Shown here piece by piece: positions 1-8,018 of a DNA stretch of 64,000 nucleotides (its first letter is position 1; the number at the start of each line of letters is the position of its first letter). The position numbers and the translations under genes are program-made. Below the pieces are notes generated by a model, which was not told the DNA's origin, did no database searches, and was given only the letters and a program-made list of their open reading frames with translations. Origin of the DNA: Sphingosinicella xenopeptidilytica (lineage in GTDB: Bacteria; Pseudomonadota; Alphaproteobacteria; Sphingomonadales; Sphingomonadaceae); assembly GCF_042676985.1 (NCBI RefSeq), contig NZ_JBHTIK010000005.1, positions 124,001 through 188,000 of the forward strand, in the 5' to 3' direction.

Positions 1-75
1 GAAATACTCATTTTCCGCGATATACTGGACGAGGCTGTCAAAACGCGTCGTGCCGACGGTGACGAATATCTTCAC
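1..75 (-). CDS. PssE/Alg13-like glycosyltransferase subunit (N-terminal fragment)
   Basis: Only the first 25 codons lie in the window. The fragment begins MKIFVTVGTTRFDSLVQYIA, the typical N-terminus of the Alg13/PssE half of a split GT28-type glycosyltransferase. The start is a GTG (73-75) that overlaps the TGA stop of the upstream PssD-like gene by four bases, the usual coupling for this pair. In rhizobial PssDE and yeast Alg13/14 the two proteins form one enzyme: Alg14-like anchors to the membrane and Alg13-like carries the donor site. The remainder lies to the left of the window. Confidence 0.8.
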   Translation of the reverse strand, partial: MKIFVTVGTTRFDSLVQYIAENEYF

Positions 76-560
76 AGTAGGCCGCCGTAAATTGCATCGG
101 GATAGTGTTTTTTCAGATTGCGATTCTGAATATAAAAGCGGTCGGCTAACCGGTACATTATCCGTCCGGTCAGGGAACTGGTCTCGAAGCGCGACCAGGA
201 TTCCAAAAATATTATGCGTGTTCTCATCAGCTTGAGAAGCATGGCCGGCACCACGGCGATTCCCGGACCCGTGGAGACCATGCCCACGATACGATAACGA
301 AATACCAATCGTACGACAAGATTCACCGAATGTACAAAGCTGAGCGGCGCAGTCATCAGTGACTTCAGGTGACTGTGCTTGTCACGCACCGCATTCTGTG
401 AATGACTTGGAAATCCATCCAGAGCGTCGTCGTTCTCGCAGATGCCTACCACCAACAGACCGCGATGTTCCAGTCCGGGTTTGAGCAGCTCATAAAGGCG
501 TTTCATCTGCGCACGATGACCACCTTCACCGTAGATAAGCAGAATAGCTGTGGGCCTCAT
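72..560 (-). CDS. PssD/Alg14-like membrane subunit of a split glycosyltransferase
   Basis: A 162-residue protein, the normal length for PssD/Alg14. It has a hydrophobic N-terminus followed by the GEGGH motif (residues 11-15), and a conserved STGPG segment near residues 96-100 followed by a hydrophobic stretch. The family anchors the catalytic Alg13/PssE partner to the membrane and helps to bind the lipid-linked acceptor. The stop overlaps the GTG of the PssE-like gene. The ATG at 560 has an AGGGA ribosome site about seven bases upstream. The donor sugar cannot be told from sequence; in rhizobial PssDE it is glucuronate. Confidence 0.85.
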   Translation of the reverse strand: MRPTAILLIYGEGGHRAQMKRLYELLKPGLEHRGLLVVGICENDDALDGFPSHSQNAVRDKHSHLKSLMTAPLSFVHSVNLVVRLVFRYRIVGMVSTGPGIAVVPAMLLKLMRTRIIFLESWSRFETSSLTGRIMYRLADRFYIQNRNLKKHYPDAIYGGLL

Positions 561-739
561 ACAGGTTTCCCTGTCAGTCGTTTATCGAGCATCGTGTATT
601 CATGCCATGCGCATACCCACTGGCCTTGTTCAGTCGGAAACGACATAATTGTTGACTTTACGAATGTCGTGAAATTGGTATTTAAATAATGATATAATAA
701 TCCCCTATATTCCTTGTATATTTATAACGTTTTCCATCA

Positions 740-1693
740 TTATTTCGGCATCATGCTTAGGCGAAACTTTATTAAAACCCATGCAAGACCAAGAAGGCCA
801 CCCGCAAATGCTGATGCTAAGCAGATAAGCGATCGGAAAGGGCCGTCCTTCTCATCTGGCTTGGATGGTGTATCTATAATGTCAAACGCGGCATTCGGAC
901 TAGTGCCATGCATGGACATTATTCTGATATGTCCTATAGCGGAATTTATTAATTCATTTTTTATGCTAAGCAAAGGTTCTGTGGCAATAGCTTTTCGAAG
1001 GGAGTTTGCTATCGATCTGGATTTTCTATATTGTCGATCAGATACATAATAATTGAGATCATCTATAAATTTTTTAAGTATTTTTTGCGACCTTTCCGGA
1101 GAAACGTGACGAAAATCTACCAATATTACCCCTGTTTCAAATTCTCTAGTAATATTAATGCGCTCTCGAAAAATTCTATAAAGATCAGTCTCATTTGGTT
1201 TATGGCTTTCGCCATTTATTTTTGTAGACCAAGTCTTGGTGGATAGGGAATAAATAGAGTTGTCCCATATTAAGCGGTTTGTATCGCGATTCCAGCCGCT
1301 GACGGCGGCAAGTTCAGGTGCAAGATTATGCTTGGCTATGAAGTATAAAACAAAGTCTCGCGATTTGGCATATTCTATCGTGAGGTCAACCGGGTCAATC
1401 AATTTGGCCCCTCCTCCTGTCAGGCCGAGGAGGCGTCCGCCCAACGAACCGGACACCGAGCGGTCAGCGTTCAGGCTGTATAAATATTCGCTAGGCGCCA
1501 GCGCGGCCTCGCTAACATACTGGTCAGGGAACATGAGTGAGATACCCGCCGCGCCTACGCCAGAGACTGCCGCCATGGCAATTGGAAGGTAGAGGCGCCG
1601 CCGCAGAAAATCCCAAGCGAGCGTAAGCGACGTTTGAGATAGCATCTGATCATCCGGTGGCGTGACGTGGTATTCACGCAACTGCTCATTCAT
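740..1693 (-). CDS. Wzz-type polysaccharide chain-length/copolymerase protein
   Basis: A 317-residue protein with the Wzz layout: a cytoplasmic N-terminus of about 30 residues, TM1 at about residues 31-55, a large periplasmic middle part, and TM2 near residues 287-308 followed by a short basic tail. It would control export or chain length of the polysaccharide made by this locus. It has no C-terminal tyrosine-kinase (Wzc) domain, so a kinase, if present, is separate. The gene is visibly AT-rich over its C-terminal half (about 900-1250). It is divergent from the glycosyltransferase at 1847, with 153 bp between the starts. Confidence 0.75.
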   Translation of the reverse strand: MNEQLREYHVTPPDDQMLSQTSLTLAWDFLRRRLYLPIAMAAVSGVGAAGISLMFPDQYVSEAALAPSEYLYSLNADRSVSGSLGGRLLGLTGGGAKLIDPVDLTIEYAKSRDFVLYFIAKHNLAPELAAVSGWNRDTNRLIWDNSIYSLSTKTWSTKINGESHKPNETDLYRIFRERINITREFETGVILVDFRHVSPERSQKILKKFIDDLNYYVSDRQYRKSRSIANSLRKAIATEPLLSIKNELINSAIGHIRIMSMHGTSPNAAFDIIDTPSKPDEKDGPFRSLICLASAFAGGLLGLAWVLIKFRLSMMPK

Positions 1694-1846
1694 GGTTGAC
1701 GGCTGCTTCCCGTTTCCTACGTCGATGAAACCCCGACGCTGCTGAATTATTTGGCGGGAGCATATAGCGCTTAGGCTCGGTATTGGGCAACTTCAATTGA
1801 CGCAATATGCTTGCGAAAACGTTCTTGCTTTGACTAAACCCGGCGA

Positions 1847-2821
1847 ATGAAAATTCTCTACGTCGTAAACGGCTATCCGACACTAAAAAATCCTCAGTTT
1901 TGTTGTTTTGTCAAGGAGCAAGTCGATGAGGTCGCGGCATCCGGCGTAGACTTCGAGCTATGCAATATCGAAGGTCGCGGGATCTTGAAGTACCTTCGCG
2001 CGATCCGGAGTATTCGAGAGCAGGCCGCGTCGTGCGACATAGTGCATGCCCAGCATATGCTATGTGGGCTTGCGACTATCGCGGCCGGGGTTCGCAAACG
2101 TCTCGTCACGTCCTTCATGAGTGATGGCGCGGCCAATCTGCGTGGCAAAAGCAAGTTCCTTGGCCACCTCATGTTCCATGCCGCATCGGCACTTTCCTAC
2201 CGTTGCATTTACAAGTCTAGGGTACCAAAATGGTATGAGCACAAATCGATTTGCCTGCCCAACGGCGTGGATACAGAGCGCTTCCGTCCCATAGGAAAAG
2301 AGGAAAGCTGTGCGGTCTTGAACCTAGACGCTACGCTACGCTACGCATTATTTGTTTCAGCCGGGGGCGTTTCTGGTCCCCTTCGTGCGGTAAAGCGGCA
2401 CGACCTGTTCCGGAAGATGCTCTCCGAGCTTCAGTCCATGGATTCACGCTGGACCGAGCTTCTGATAACGAACGTCGGTCGAGATATGGTCCCCTATTAT
2501 TTTGGTGCGGCAGATGTTCTCATCCTTACGTCCGATGTTGAAGGTTCGCCGAACGCAGTAAAAGAGGCGTTGGCCTGTGGCACTGCAGTTGTGGCCCGAG
2601 ATGTTGGCGACGTCAGTTCGTTGCTCGACGGAATCCCGAACACGATGTGTTTCACTCTGGAAACCTGGGAGCAGGCACGCTCTTTTCTTGTCGATCTGCC
2701 TGACTATTCCCCTGACCTCATAAGGAGCGCATTCATGCATAAGGCGTTAGACAAGGTAACTGTGAACAGTCGCTTGATCGCATTTTACGAAGCTATGCTG
2801 GCTTCTATCAAACCCCGATAG
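1847..2821 (+). CDS. GT4-family glycosyltransferase
   Basis: A 324-residue GT-B glycosyltransferase, slightly short for the family. The N-terminal Rossmann half starts MKILYVVNGYPT and carries HAQHM. The C-terminal half has the GT4 nucleotide-sugar motif EGSPNAVKEALACG with the two spaced glutamates. It presumably adds one sugar to the repeat unit. It is the only plus-strand gene of the locus. Its 3' end overlaps the convergent acetyltransferase gene by 14 bp. Donor and linkage cannot be inferred. The ATG has no strong Shine-Dalgarno. Confidence 0.82.
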   Translation: MKILYVVNGYPTLKNPQFCCFVKEQVDEVAASGVDFELCNIEGRGILKYLRAIRSIREQAASCDIVHAQHMLCGLATIAAGVRKRLVTSFMSDGAANLRGKSKFLGHLMFHAASALSYRCIYKSRVPKWYEHKSICLPNGVDTERFRPIGKEESCAVLNLDATLRYALFVSAGGVSGPLRAVKRHDLFRKMLSELQSMDSRWTELLITNVGRDMVPYYFGAADVLILTSDVEGSPNAVKEALACGTAVVARDVGDVSSLLDGIPNTMCFTLETWEQARSFLVDLPDYSPDLIRSAFMHKALDKVTVNSRLIAFYEAMLASIKPR

Positions 2822-3317
2822 TATGACTGTGATGCCTGCCATCACGCGTGGGCATAATGCGCGCCGGTACGCCGACAGCTATCTGCTTGTCGCCCAGAGA
2901 TTGTGTAAGAACAGAGTTTGCTCCTACAGTGGCGCCCTTTCCCAATGTAATATCGCCAATAAGCACGCAGCCTGCATATAATATGCAGCCATCATCGACA
3001 GCGGGGTATGCAGGCGTGATGCCCTTCCGCCCGTGACTGCCCAAGGTTACGTTCTGATATATGGTGACACCCTCGCCTAGGCGTACGCCCTCCCCGATGA
3101 CTATGCCGGACGGGTGGGGAAATCGTGTGCTCGTCGGAATGATGGCACCAGTGGAGAAATCGCAGCCCGACAAGTAATGAATAGCCGAACGGAGACATTG
3201 CTGGAGAAAATTGCGACCGGACATATTTGAACGTTGCAATCTCTGACGAACGCGGAGGAGAAAGTTCAATTGGGTGTTGACACGTACAATTCGTCCGACA
3301 TGCTTTAGGAAAGCCAT
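2808..3317 (-). CDS. Hexapeptide-repeat acyltransferase (serine acetyltransferase-like)
   Basis: A 169-residue protein with a helical N-terminus, then a left-handed beta-helix of hexapeptide repeats (GIVIGEGVRLGEGVTI, GCVLIGDITLGKGATVGANS) and the terminal GVPARI. The histidine in TLGSHGRKG matches the catalytic position of CysE-like acetyltransferases. In a polysaccharide locus this family usually O- or N-acetylates a sugar, so glycan acetylation is more likely than serine acetylation. I start it at the ATG at 3317, four bases after the murB-like stop; a longer frame exists but would run into murB. It is the last gene of the minus-strand operon. Confidence 0.78.
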   Translation of the reverse strand: MAFLKHVGRIVRVNTQLNFLLRVRQRLQRSNMSGRNFLQQCLRSAIHYLSGCDFSTGAIIPTSTRFPHPSGIVIGEGVRLGEGVTIYQNVTLGSHGRKGITPAYPAVDDGCILYAGCVLIGDITLGKGATVGANSVLTQSLGDKQIAVGVPARIMPTRDGRHHSHTIGV

Positions 3318-3321
3318 CAGT

Positions 3322-4317
3322 TCAGTCCCTGGTATCAAGCATTTCATCAATCGGCTTGATGAGACCCGTTTCGTCCATGAAGAGCGCTTCAGTGTGTAAG
3401 CTAACGCCAAACCGCTTTTGCACGCTCTTTCTCATGATATCGATGAGATGGAGTATGTCATTCGAGGTTGCCATACCGTGATTGACAATAAAATTTGCGT
3501 GCAGCGGCGAAACCTCTGCATCGCCAGATCGAAGGCCCTTTAAGTCGCATTGTTCAATCATGAATCCTGGAGGTCCAAAGTTTGCGTAGGCCACGGGATC
3601 GCTCATAAAAACAGATCCGCAATTTGGAAGTCGAAGTGGGAATTTCGCTTTGCGGGCTGCCATTATCTCTAGCATCTCCTGATAGATTTTGCTCTGCGGT
3701 TTTGGTTCGAGGTGTAAACGAGCCGATACAATAATCTCGTTTGATGCCTTGAAGCGGGAGCGGCGATATTCGAACGCACAATCTGTCTGATTATAGATTC
3801 GAAGTTCCCCTGATGGGGAAAGCGCGCTCACACTCTCGACTACGCTACCGATATTTTTGCGCAGACTCCCACCGTTCATAGTGATTAATCCGCCAAAGCT
3901 GCCCGGTATCCCGGCAATGTGCTCAATGCCGCCGAGACCTCTCCGTGCGGCTTCAACCGCCAAGCGCGGGGTCCAAGCACCCGACAATGCCGTGACCCCG
4001 GTTTCGTCAGAGTCCAACTGAGAAAAATTGTTCAGAAGTTGAATGCATATACAATGCACACCGGCACTGCTAATTAGTAGGTTCGTTGCGCGTCCAATGA
4101 CCACGTAACGTTCTTGATGTATGCTGAGCAGGCCAAGCAGTTCACCAAGCTGGTCGATAGAGCGTGGCCATACTACTAGATCGGCACGCCCGCCCACTTT
4201 CCAATATGAAAGACTGCTTAGCGGCATGTTTTTGTGCCAGCGGCCAAATTTACCGGTTCGGATCGCCGTGCGTGTCGGTGATGCGATGTCATCGGCAGAA
4301 TGGGAAGCGGCTTGCAT
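3322..4317 (-). CDS. murB: MurB homologue (UDP-N-acetylenolpyruvylglucosamine reductase) in the polysaccharide operon
   Basis: A 331-residue protein of MurB length and domain order: FAD-binding part with VGGRAD (41-46) and IPGSFGGLITMNGG, then the C-terminal domain with YRRSRF (184-189), GSVF with Ser235 as the likely proton donor, LHANFIVNHG and Glu310 near the end. MurB reduces UDP-GlcNAc-enolpyruvate to UDP-MurNAc using NADPH and FAD. The FAD loop reads GRATN instead of the usual GGGSN, so it is divergent. It sits 5 bp after the polymerase gene and 4 bp before the acetyltransferase, not in a dcw cluster. I infer a paralogue dedicated to the exported glycan. Confidence 0.85.
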   Translation of the reverse strand: MQAASHSADDIASPTRTAIRTGKFGRWHKNMPLSSLSYWKVGGRADLVVWPRSIDQLGELLGLLSIHQERYVVIGRATNLLISSAGVHCICIQLLNNFSQLDSDETGVTALSGAWTPRLAVEAARRGLGGIEHIAGIPGSFGGLITMNGGSLRKNIGSVVESVSALSPSGELRIYNQTDCAFEYRRSRFKASNEIIVSARLHLEPKPQSKIYQEMLEIMAARKAKFPLRLPNCGSVFMSDPVAYANFGPPGFMIEQCDLKGLRSGDAEVSPLHANFIVNHGMATSNDILHLIDIMRKSVQKRFGVSLHTEALFMDETGLIKPIDEMLDTRD

Positions 4318-4322
4318 ACTAT

Positions 4323-5612
4323 TTACCGGACGGCGCCGGCGACAGGCATGAACGATTTTGGTGCGAGCAGGGAATTGTCACGAATAAGCCACCGGTAAGC
4401 TGCGGATTGACCGGCAATAATCCAGAACAAGTATTGGAATGCCGCCGAATAGAATACGTTGCCGGCGGCTGCCATAATAACGAACAATGCGAGTAAAATA
4501 CGAGTTACAATAGCGTATTGCCGTTCATCGGCGCAGCGTGGCGAGAGGCTGCCCCAAAAACGGAATATCCCCACGAGGAAAAGCAGAAGCAGCACCGGTC
4601 CAAGCTCGACAAAAAAGCCGACCCAGTCCGAGTGGGCGGCAAAGCCATCTCCTGACGATGTGGTCAGGCCCCGCATATGTACGACAGCGCCGAGGCCGGA
4701 ACCAGTCCAGAAATAATGCTGATACCAATCCACGAACAGCAGTCGCCAGTGCAGGATGCGCCATATGAGCGAGGATTCGAGCTCCTCGCCCCGGGCAACC
4801 TCGAGGCGTAATCCCCCCTCGGCGGTGGCCAAGAGTCTATCGCCCAGGCCCGTGCCCAGAGTGATCAGAGCAGCAAAAATCGCAACGAAGACAAGTGCGA
4901 CGATCACGGCGGAAATGGAGCGTTTTGCAGCACGCACGAGGAAAATGCCTGTACCGAATGCAAGCAACGTAAGTGCATTCTTCAGGGTGGCACTGAAGAC
5001 AACAAATAATAGGCATACAGCGAACATTGTGAAGTAAATTGTAGTGTTACGTCCCCTTATTATAGTTAGAAATAGCGCGGCATATAGTGCGCCGAGCGTG
5101 GCGATATTGGCGAGAAGTTGAGGCCTTCCGGTTATCCCCGTGGGTCGGAAGGTGCCGCCGATCTCAAAGCCCACGCCGAAAGGAGTCAGCACGAGACCAA
5201 GTATGACGTGAAGCGATATGATGACGAGAATACATTTTTCGGTAGCCTGCCCCCAGCCGCGCAGCGTCGCCAAGTATGATCCCGCGAAGACGAATGCCAT
5301 CGTTACGATCTTTAGCAGGGCTTGAATGCTGGTTGCCATGTACCCTTGAAATAAAGCGCCATTCAGCGCGGCGAACACGAAAACTGCGGCCAGAAAGCTG
5401 AGTGCCGGTGTTTCTACTGGCAACGGCACCCTTTTCTCTTCGAATAACACCATGCCGGCCACACTAACGACGATCAGGCCAGGCAGAATAAGGCGCGAAA
5501 CCAACGAGTCGTCGCCAATCAGCAACACTTTCACGACCACAAGGGCGAGAAAGAAGAGGGCAAAAGTTGAGGAGACGGCCTTCAGAGCGCTTCGACTTTT
5601 CTGCGTATCCAT
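4323..5612 (-). CDS. Wzy-type polysaccharide polymerase / O-antigen ligase family membrane protein
   Basis: About 429 residues, mostly hydrophobic, with roughly eleven to twelve membrane segments and a longer periplasmic loop (WRILHWRLLFVDWYQHYFWTGSGLG) typical of the O-antigen ligase/polymerase superfamily. In a Wzx/Wzy pathway it would join flipped repeat units at the periplasmic face of the inner membrane. I chose the ATG at 5612 (MDTQKSR), which overlaps the upstream glycosyltransferase by 31 bp; an ATG at 5633 is also open. Whether it is a polymerase or a ligase cannot be separated by sequence alone. The gene is close to average GC. Confidence 0.78.
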   Translation of the reverse strand: MDTQKSRSALKAVSSTFALFFLALVVVKVLLIGDDSLVSRLILPGLIVVSVAGMVLFEEKRVPLPVETPALSFLAAVFVFAALNGALFQGYMATSIQALLKIVTMAFVFAGSYLATLRGWGQATEKCILVIISLHVILGLVLTPFGVGFEIGGTFRPTGITGRPQLLANIATLGALYAALFLTIIRGRNTTIYFTMFAVCLLFVVFSATLKNALTLLAFGTGIFLVRAAKRSISAVIVALVFVAIFAALITLGTGLGDRLLATAEGGLRLEVARGEELESSLIWRILHWRLLFVDWYQHYFWTGSGLGAVVHMRGLTTSSGDGFAAHSDWVGFFVELGPVLLLLFLVGIFRFWGSLSPRCADERQYAIVTRILLALFVIMAAAGNVFYSAAFQYLFWIIAGQSAAYRWLIRDNSLLAPKSFMPVAGAVR

Positions 5613-6754
5613 GCCTTGCTCAGCCTGTAGCAATACTCTGCCACATGCAATGCCGTATCCAGCATTTGTCTGTGGTTGGGCGTCTCGGCATTTGAATATA
5701 TGCTCTCCATGGCGGGCAACGCCTCAGACACCAGGAAATAGCGGTTCGCGATGGCTTGGCAGTCGTCTTGCGCAGCACGTAAAACCTGAAGATCGCCCAA
5801 GGCAGCAATTTCATCAATCGCGTCCTCTTGTTTCTTGACGAAAATGGTGCGTTCTGAAAAGTTTTTATCCAGAAATACATCAACATTGTCCCGTGTGATT
5901 AGAATGGGAATGTCTAGGTTTCTGAGAGGAGCTAAAACGGCTCTGCCTGCGACCGCGGCTTCCATTAGCGAACGCCCCGTTCCGACCACAATATCTGCAA
6001 CGCCGAGTACGCGCTTTGCGTCCTGTGTAAACTCTTGATCAGTAATAAAAAAAACGTGTTCGGATGCGACGCTTCGCAGACGCGCGAAAGCGCTTCCCTC
6101 ATATATCGCTCCAACGATCAAAAGGCAGGCGTCAATATTTTTGCTGCGCAATATGTCCAGTAGCCTCATCGTGTCGCGCAGAGTTTTCTCGTAATAATTG
6201 CCTATGCGGCTGATACGCAGGAGCCGCAGCGTGTAGGTGTGAGGTAGGCATGCTTCCAGACGTTGCATCAATGTTGTATCGAAGGCAAACGGAGTAACCC
6301 GATTGGGAAGCAGATGAATATTATTCCACTTTCCACTAAAATAGCGGAAATCCTCGCCAGAATAGACAATGAGCTGCTCTCCTCGCGGAAAATGGGTTCT
6401 GGGCTTTGGGCCGCCGCATTTTGTTAAAATGGCAGGAATACGCAGTTTCGTTGCGGCTATACGTGCAAAGAGATAAGCGTACACATCGAATGCATGAATG
6501 ACATCGGGCATGGTTATTCGGATCGCAGCGGTGCAACGACGCAGCGGTAACAGAGCCAACGGCCAGGACAGTTGAATGTGCTGACGCGATATGCGCTCGG
6601 AGAGCTTTGAGACCACTGGTGATTGTTGATAGCCGATACTGATCACGTTGATGTCATGTCCGGCTGACGCGAGCGCTTCCGCAGTTGCGCAAAGACTGTG
6701 ATAGTGCCCACCTACCCCGGCTTTAGGGACGCAAATGAGGAGGGTTATTCGCAT
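5582..6754 (-). CDS. GT4-like glycosyltransferase
   Basis: A 390-residue GT-B protein. The N-terminus (MRITLLICVPKAGVGGHYHS) has the glycine-rich acceptor loop of GT4 enzymes, and the C-terminal half has LRISRIGNYYEKT and a degenerate nucleotide-binding segment (VVGTGRSLMEAAVAGRAVLAP) in place of the classical E-x7-E. It lies directly after the flippase gene (1 bp gap) and before the polymerase, so it probably adds a sugar to the lipid-linked repeat. The ATG at 6754 fits the end of the flippase; a longer frame to 6808 would overlap it. Confidence 0.78.
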   Translation of the reverse strand: MRITLLICVPKAGVGGHYHSLCATAEALASAGHDINVISIGYQQSPVVSKLSERISRQHIQLSWPLALLPLRRCTAAIRITMPDVIHAFDVYAYLFARIAATKLRIPAILTKCGGPKPRTHFPRGEQLIVYSGEDFRYFSGKWNNIHLLPNRVTPFAFDTTLMQRLEACLPHTYTLRLLRISRIGNYYEKTLRDTMRLLDILRSKNIDACLLIVGAIYEGSAFARLRSVASEHVFFITDQEFTQDAKRVLGVADIVVGTGRSLMEAAVAGRAVLAPLRNLDIPILITRDNVDVFLDKNFSERTIFVKKQEDAIDEIAALGDLQVLRAAQDDCQAIANRYFLVSEALPAMESIYSNAETPNHRQMLDTALHVAEYCYRLSKAWIRRKVEAL

Positions 6755-6755
6755 A

Positions 6756-8009
6756 TTATTGGTCTCTAATCGCAATTCGCCAATACATGACGAGATAGAT
6801 CGCTGCACCCAGTACGTAAGAGACCGAAGTAGCGGCAGCTGCGCCGAGTTCGTGATACTCGGGAATCCACCATAAGTTCAGTCCGATGTTCAAGATCGCC
6901 ATCGGGCCGAAAATCTTGGTCGCAACAGAGGGATGGCCACGTCCTGCGAGATCTCCGTTCAGAATCTTGAAGAACAACATTGCCAATGTTCCTGGCAGAA
7001 GCAGGCAGAGTGAATCGTAAGCATTCGAAAAAGATTGGCCATATATAAAAACAATAAAATCCAACAAGGCAATTCTTGTAAAAATAAACGATATTATAGA
7101 TAAGATTATAAAAATAAATAATGAATATTTAAACAAATATAATGAGAAATTTGATTCTGATTTTTTAATGTTATTCAATGAGTGAGAAAATATAACTAAA
7201 TTTACAAACTTAGGAAAAAATAAAATTAAATATGAAATAGAAACAGATATGGAATATAATCCAATTTTACTCGAATCTGTTCCAAGAAATGACATTATTG
7301 CTATATCAATGCTATAATTAATTCCCATAATAAATAGTGGTAATGCAAATGTCAGGCCTAATTTAACGATCCTTATAACTGATTCTGTTGTGAGCGTCTG
7401 GCCGCTATTCTGTGACTCGTTTGCATCCTGCCCGAGTTGGTGTGACTGCAGTATGGAGGCAAGCATAAAGGCGCCTGCCATGCAGTATAAATATACAGAA
7501 ATTGAAGCGCCGAATATCAAGAAGGCCCCGGTCAGGAGCGCGGCTTCCGTCAGTGGTTGGACAACCTGTAGCGCGCTATATTCGGGTAGGCGCTTGCTTG
7601 CGAGAAATAAGCCACTGCGGAACTCGAAAAAAAGACGTAGCGGGATAATCGCTAAGATTGCCAAGAGCTCGTCATTATTTAATGAGGTTCTGGCGGATAG
7701 CGCGATGGTCGCGAGAAAGGCGCCGAACGTGAGAGCTGCGGAGAAGGGGAGGATCCGTATCTGCAATGCCCTGGCTGCGCGCATACCAAGATTTTCCCGC
7801 GCGATCATGAACGCACTGGCTTGGCGAATTCCAAGGCTCGTTAGTGGATAAAGAAGGTTAAGACTATTAAGAACGATCGCCAGATCGCCTCGGCCAGTGG
7901 GGCCAAGCGATCGCGCCAGAAAAATGCCGACAAGATAGCTGATCGCGCTGACCAGCGTTGCGGCGCTGCCTGTAAAGATAATGTGCCGAACTAGGTATGG
8001 AATGCGCAA
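6756..8009 (-). CDS. Wzx-type flippase (MVF/MATE-like polysaccharide exporter)
   Basis: A 417-residue, strongly hydrophobic protein with about twelve predicted membrane helices and the N-terminal pattern of the polysaccharide transporter family (SYLVGIFLARSLGPTGRGD). It would flip the undecaprenyl-linked repeat unit across the inner membrane. The start is TTG (8007-8009), supported by AGGA seven bases upstream; no in-frame ATG lies near. The middle part (about 7010-7400) is very AT-rich, rich in Ile, Phe, Ser, Asn and Lys codons, unlike the flanks. It follows the murA-like gene by 9 bp. Confidence 0.85.
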   Translation of the reverse strand: MRIPYLVRHIIFTGSAATLVSAISYLVGIFLARSLGPTGRGDLAIVLNSLNLLYPLTSLGIRQASAFMIARENLGMRAARALQIRILPFSAALTFGAFLATIALSARTSLNNDELLAILAIIPLRLFFEFRSGLFLASKRLPEYSALQVVQPLTEAALLTGAFLIFGASISVYLYCMAGAFMLASILQSHQLGQDANESQNSGQTLTTESVIRIVKLGLTFALPLFIMGINYSIDIAIMSFLGTDSSKIGLYSISVSISYLILFFPKFVNLVIFSHSLNNIKKSESNFSLYLFKYSLFIFIILSIISFIFTRIALLDFIVFIYGQSFSNAYDSLCLLLPGTLAMLFFKILNGDLAGRGHPSVATKIFGPMAILNIGLNLWWIPEYHELGAAAATSVSYVLGAAIYLVMYWRIAIRDQ

Positions 8010-8018
8010 GCGGACATC

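Noticed and set aside
652..690. Plus-strand promoter-like TTGACT...TTTAAAT in the gap at 561-739
   Set aside because: No plus-strand gene follows; the match is likely chance in AT-rich DNA.
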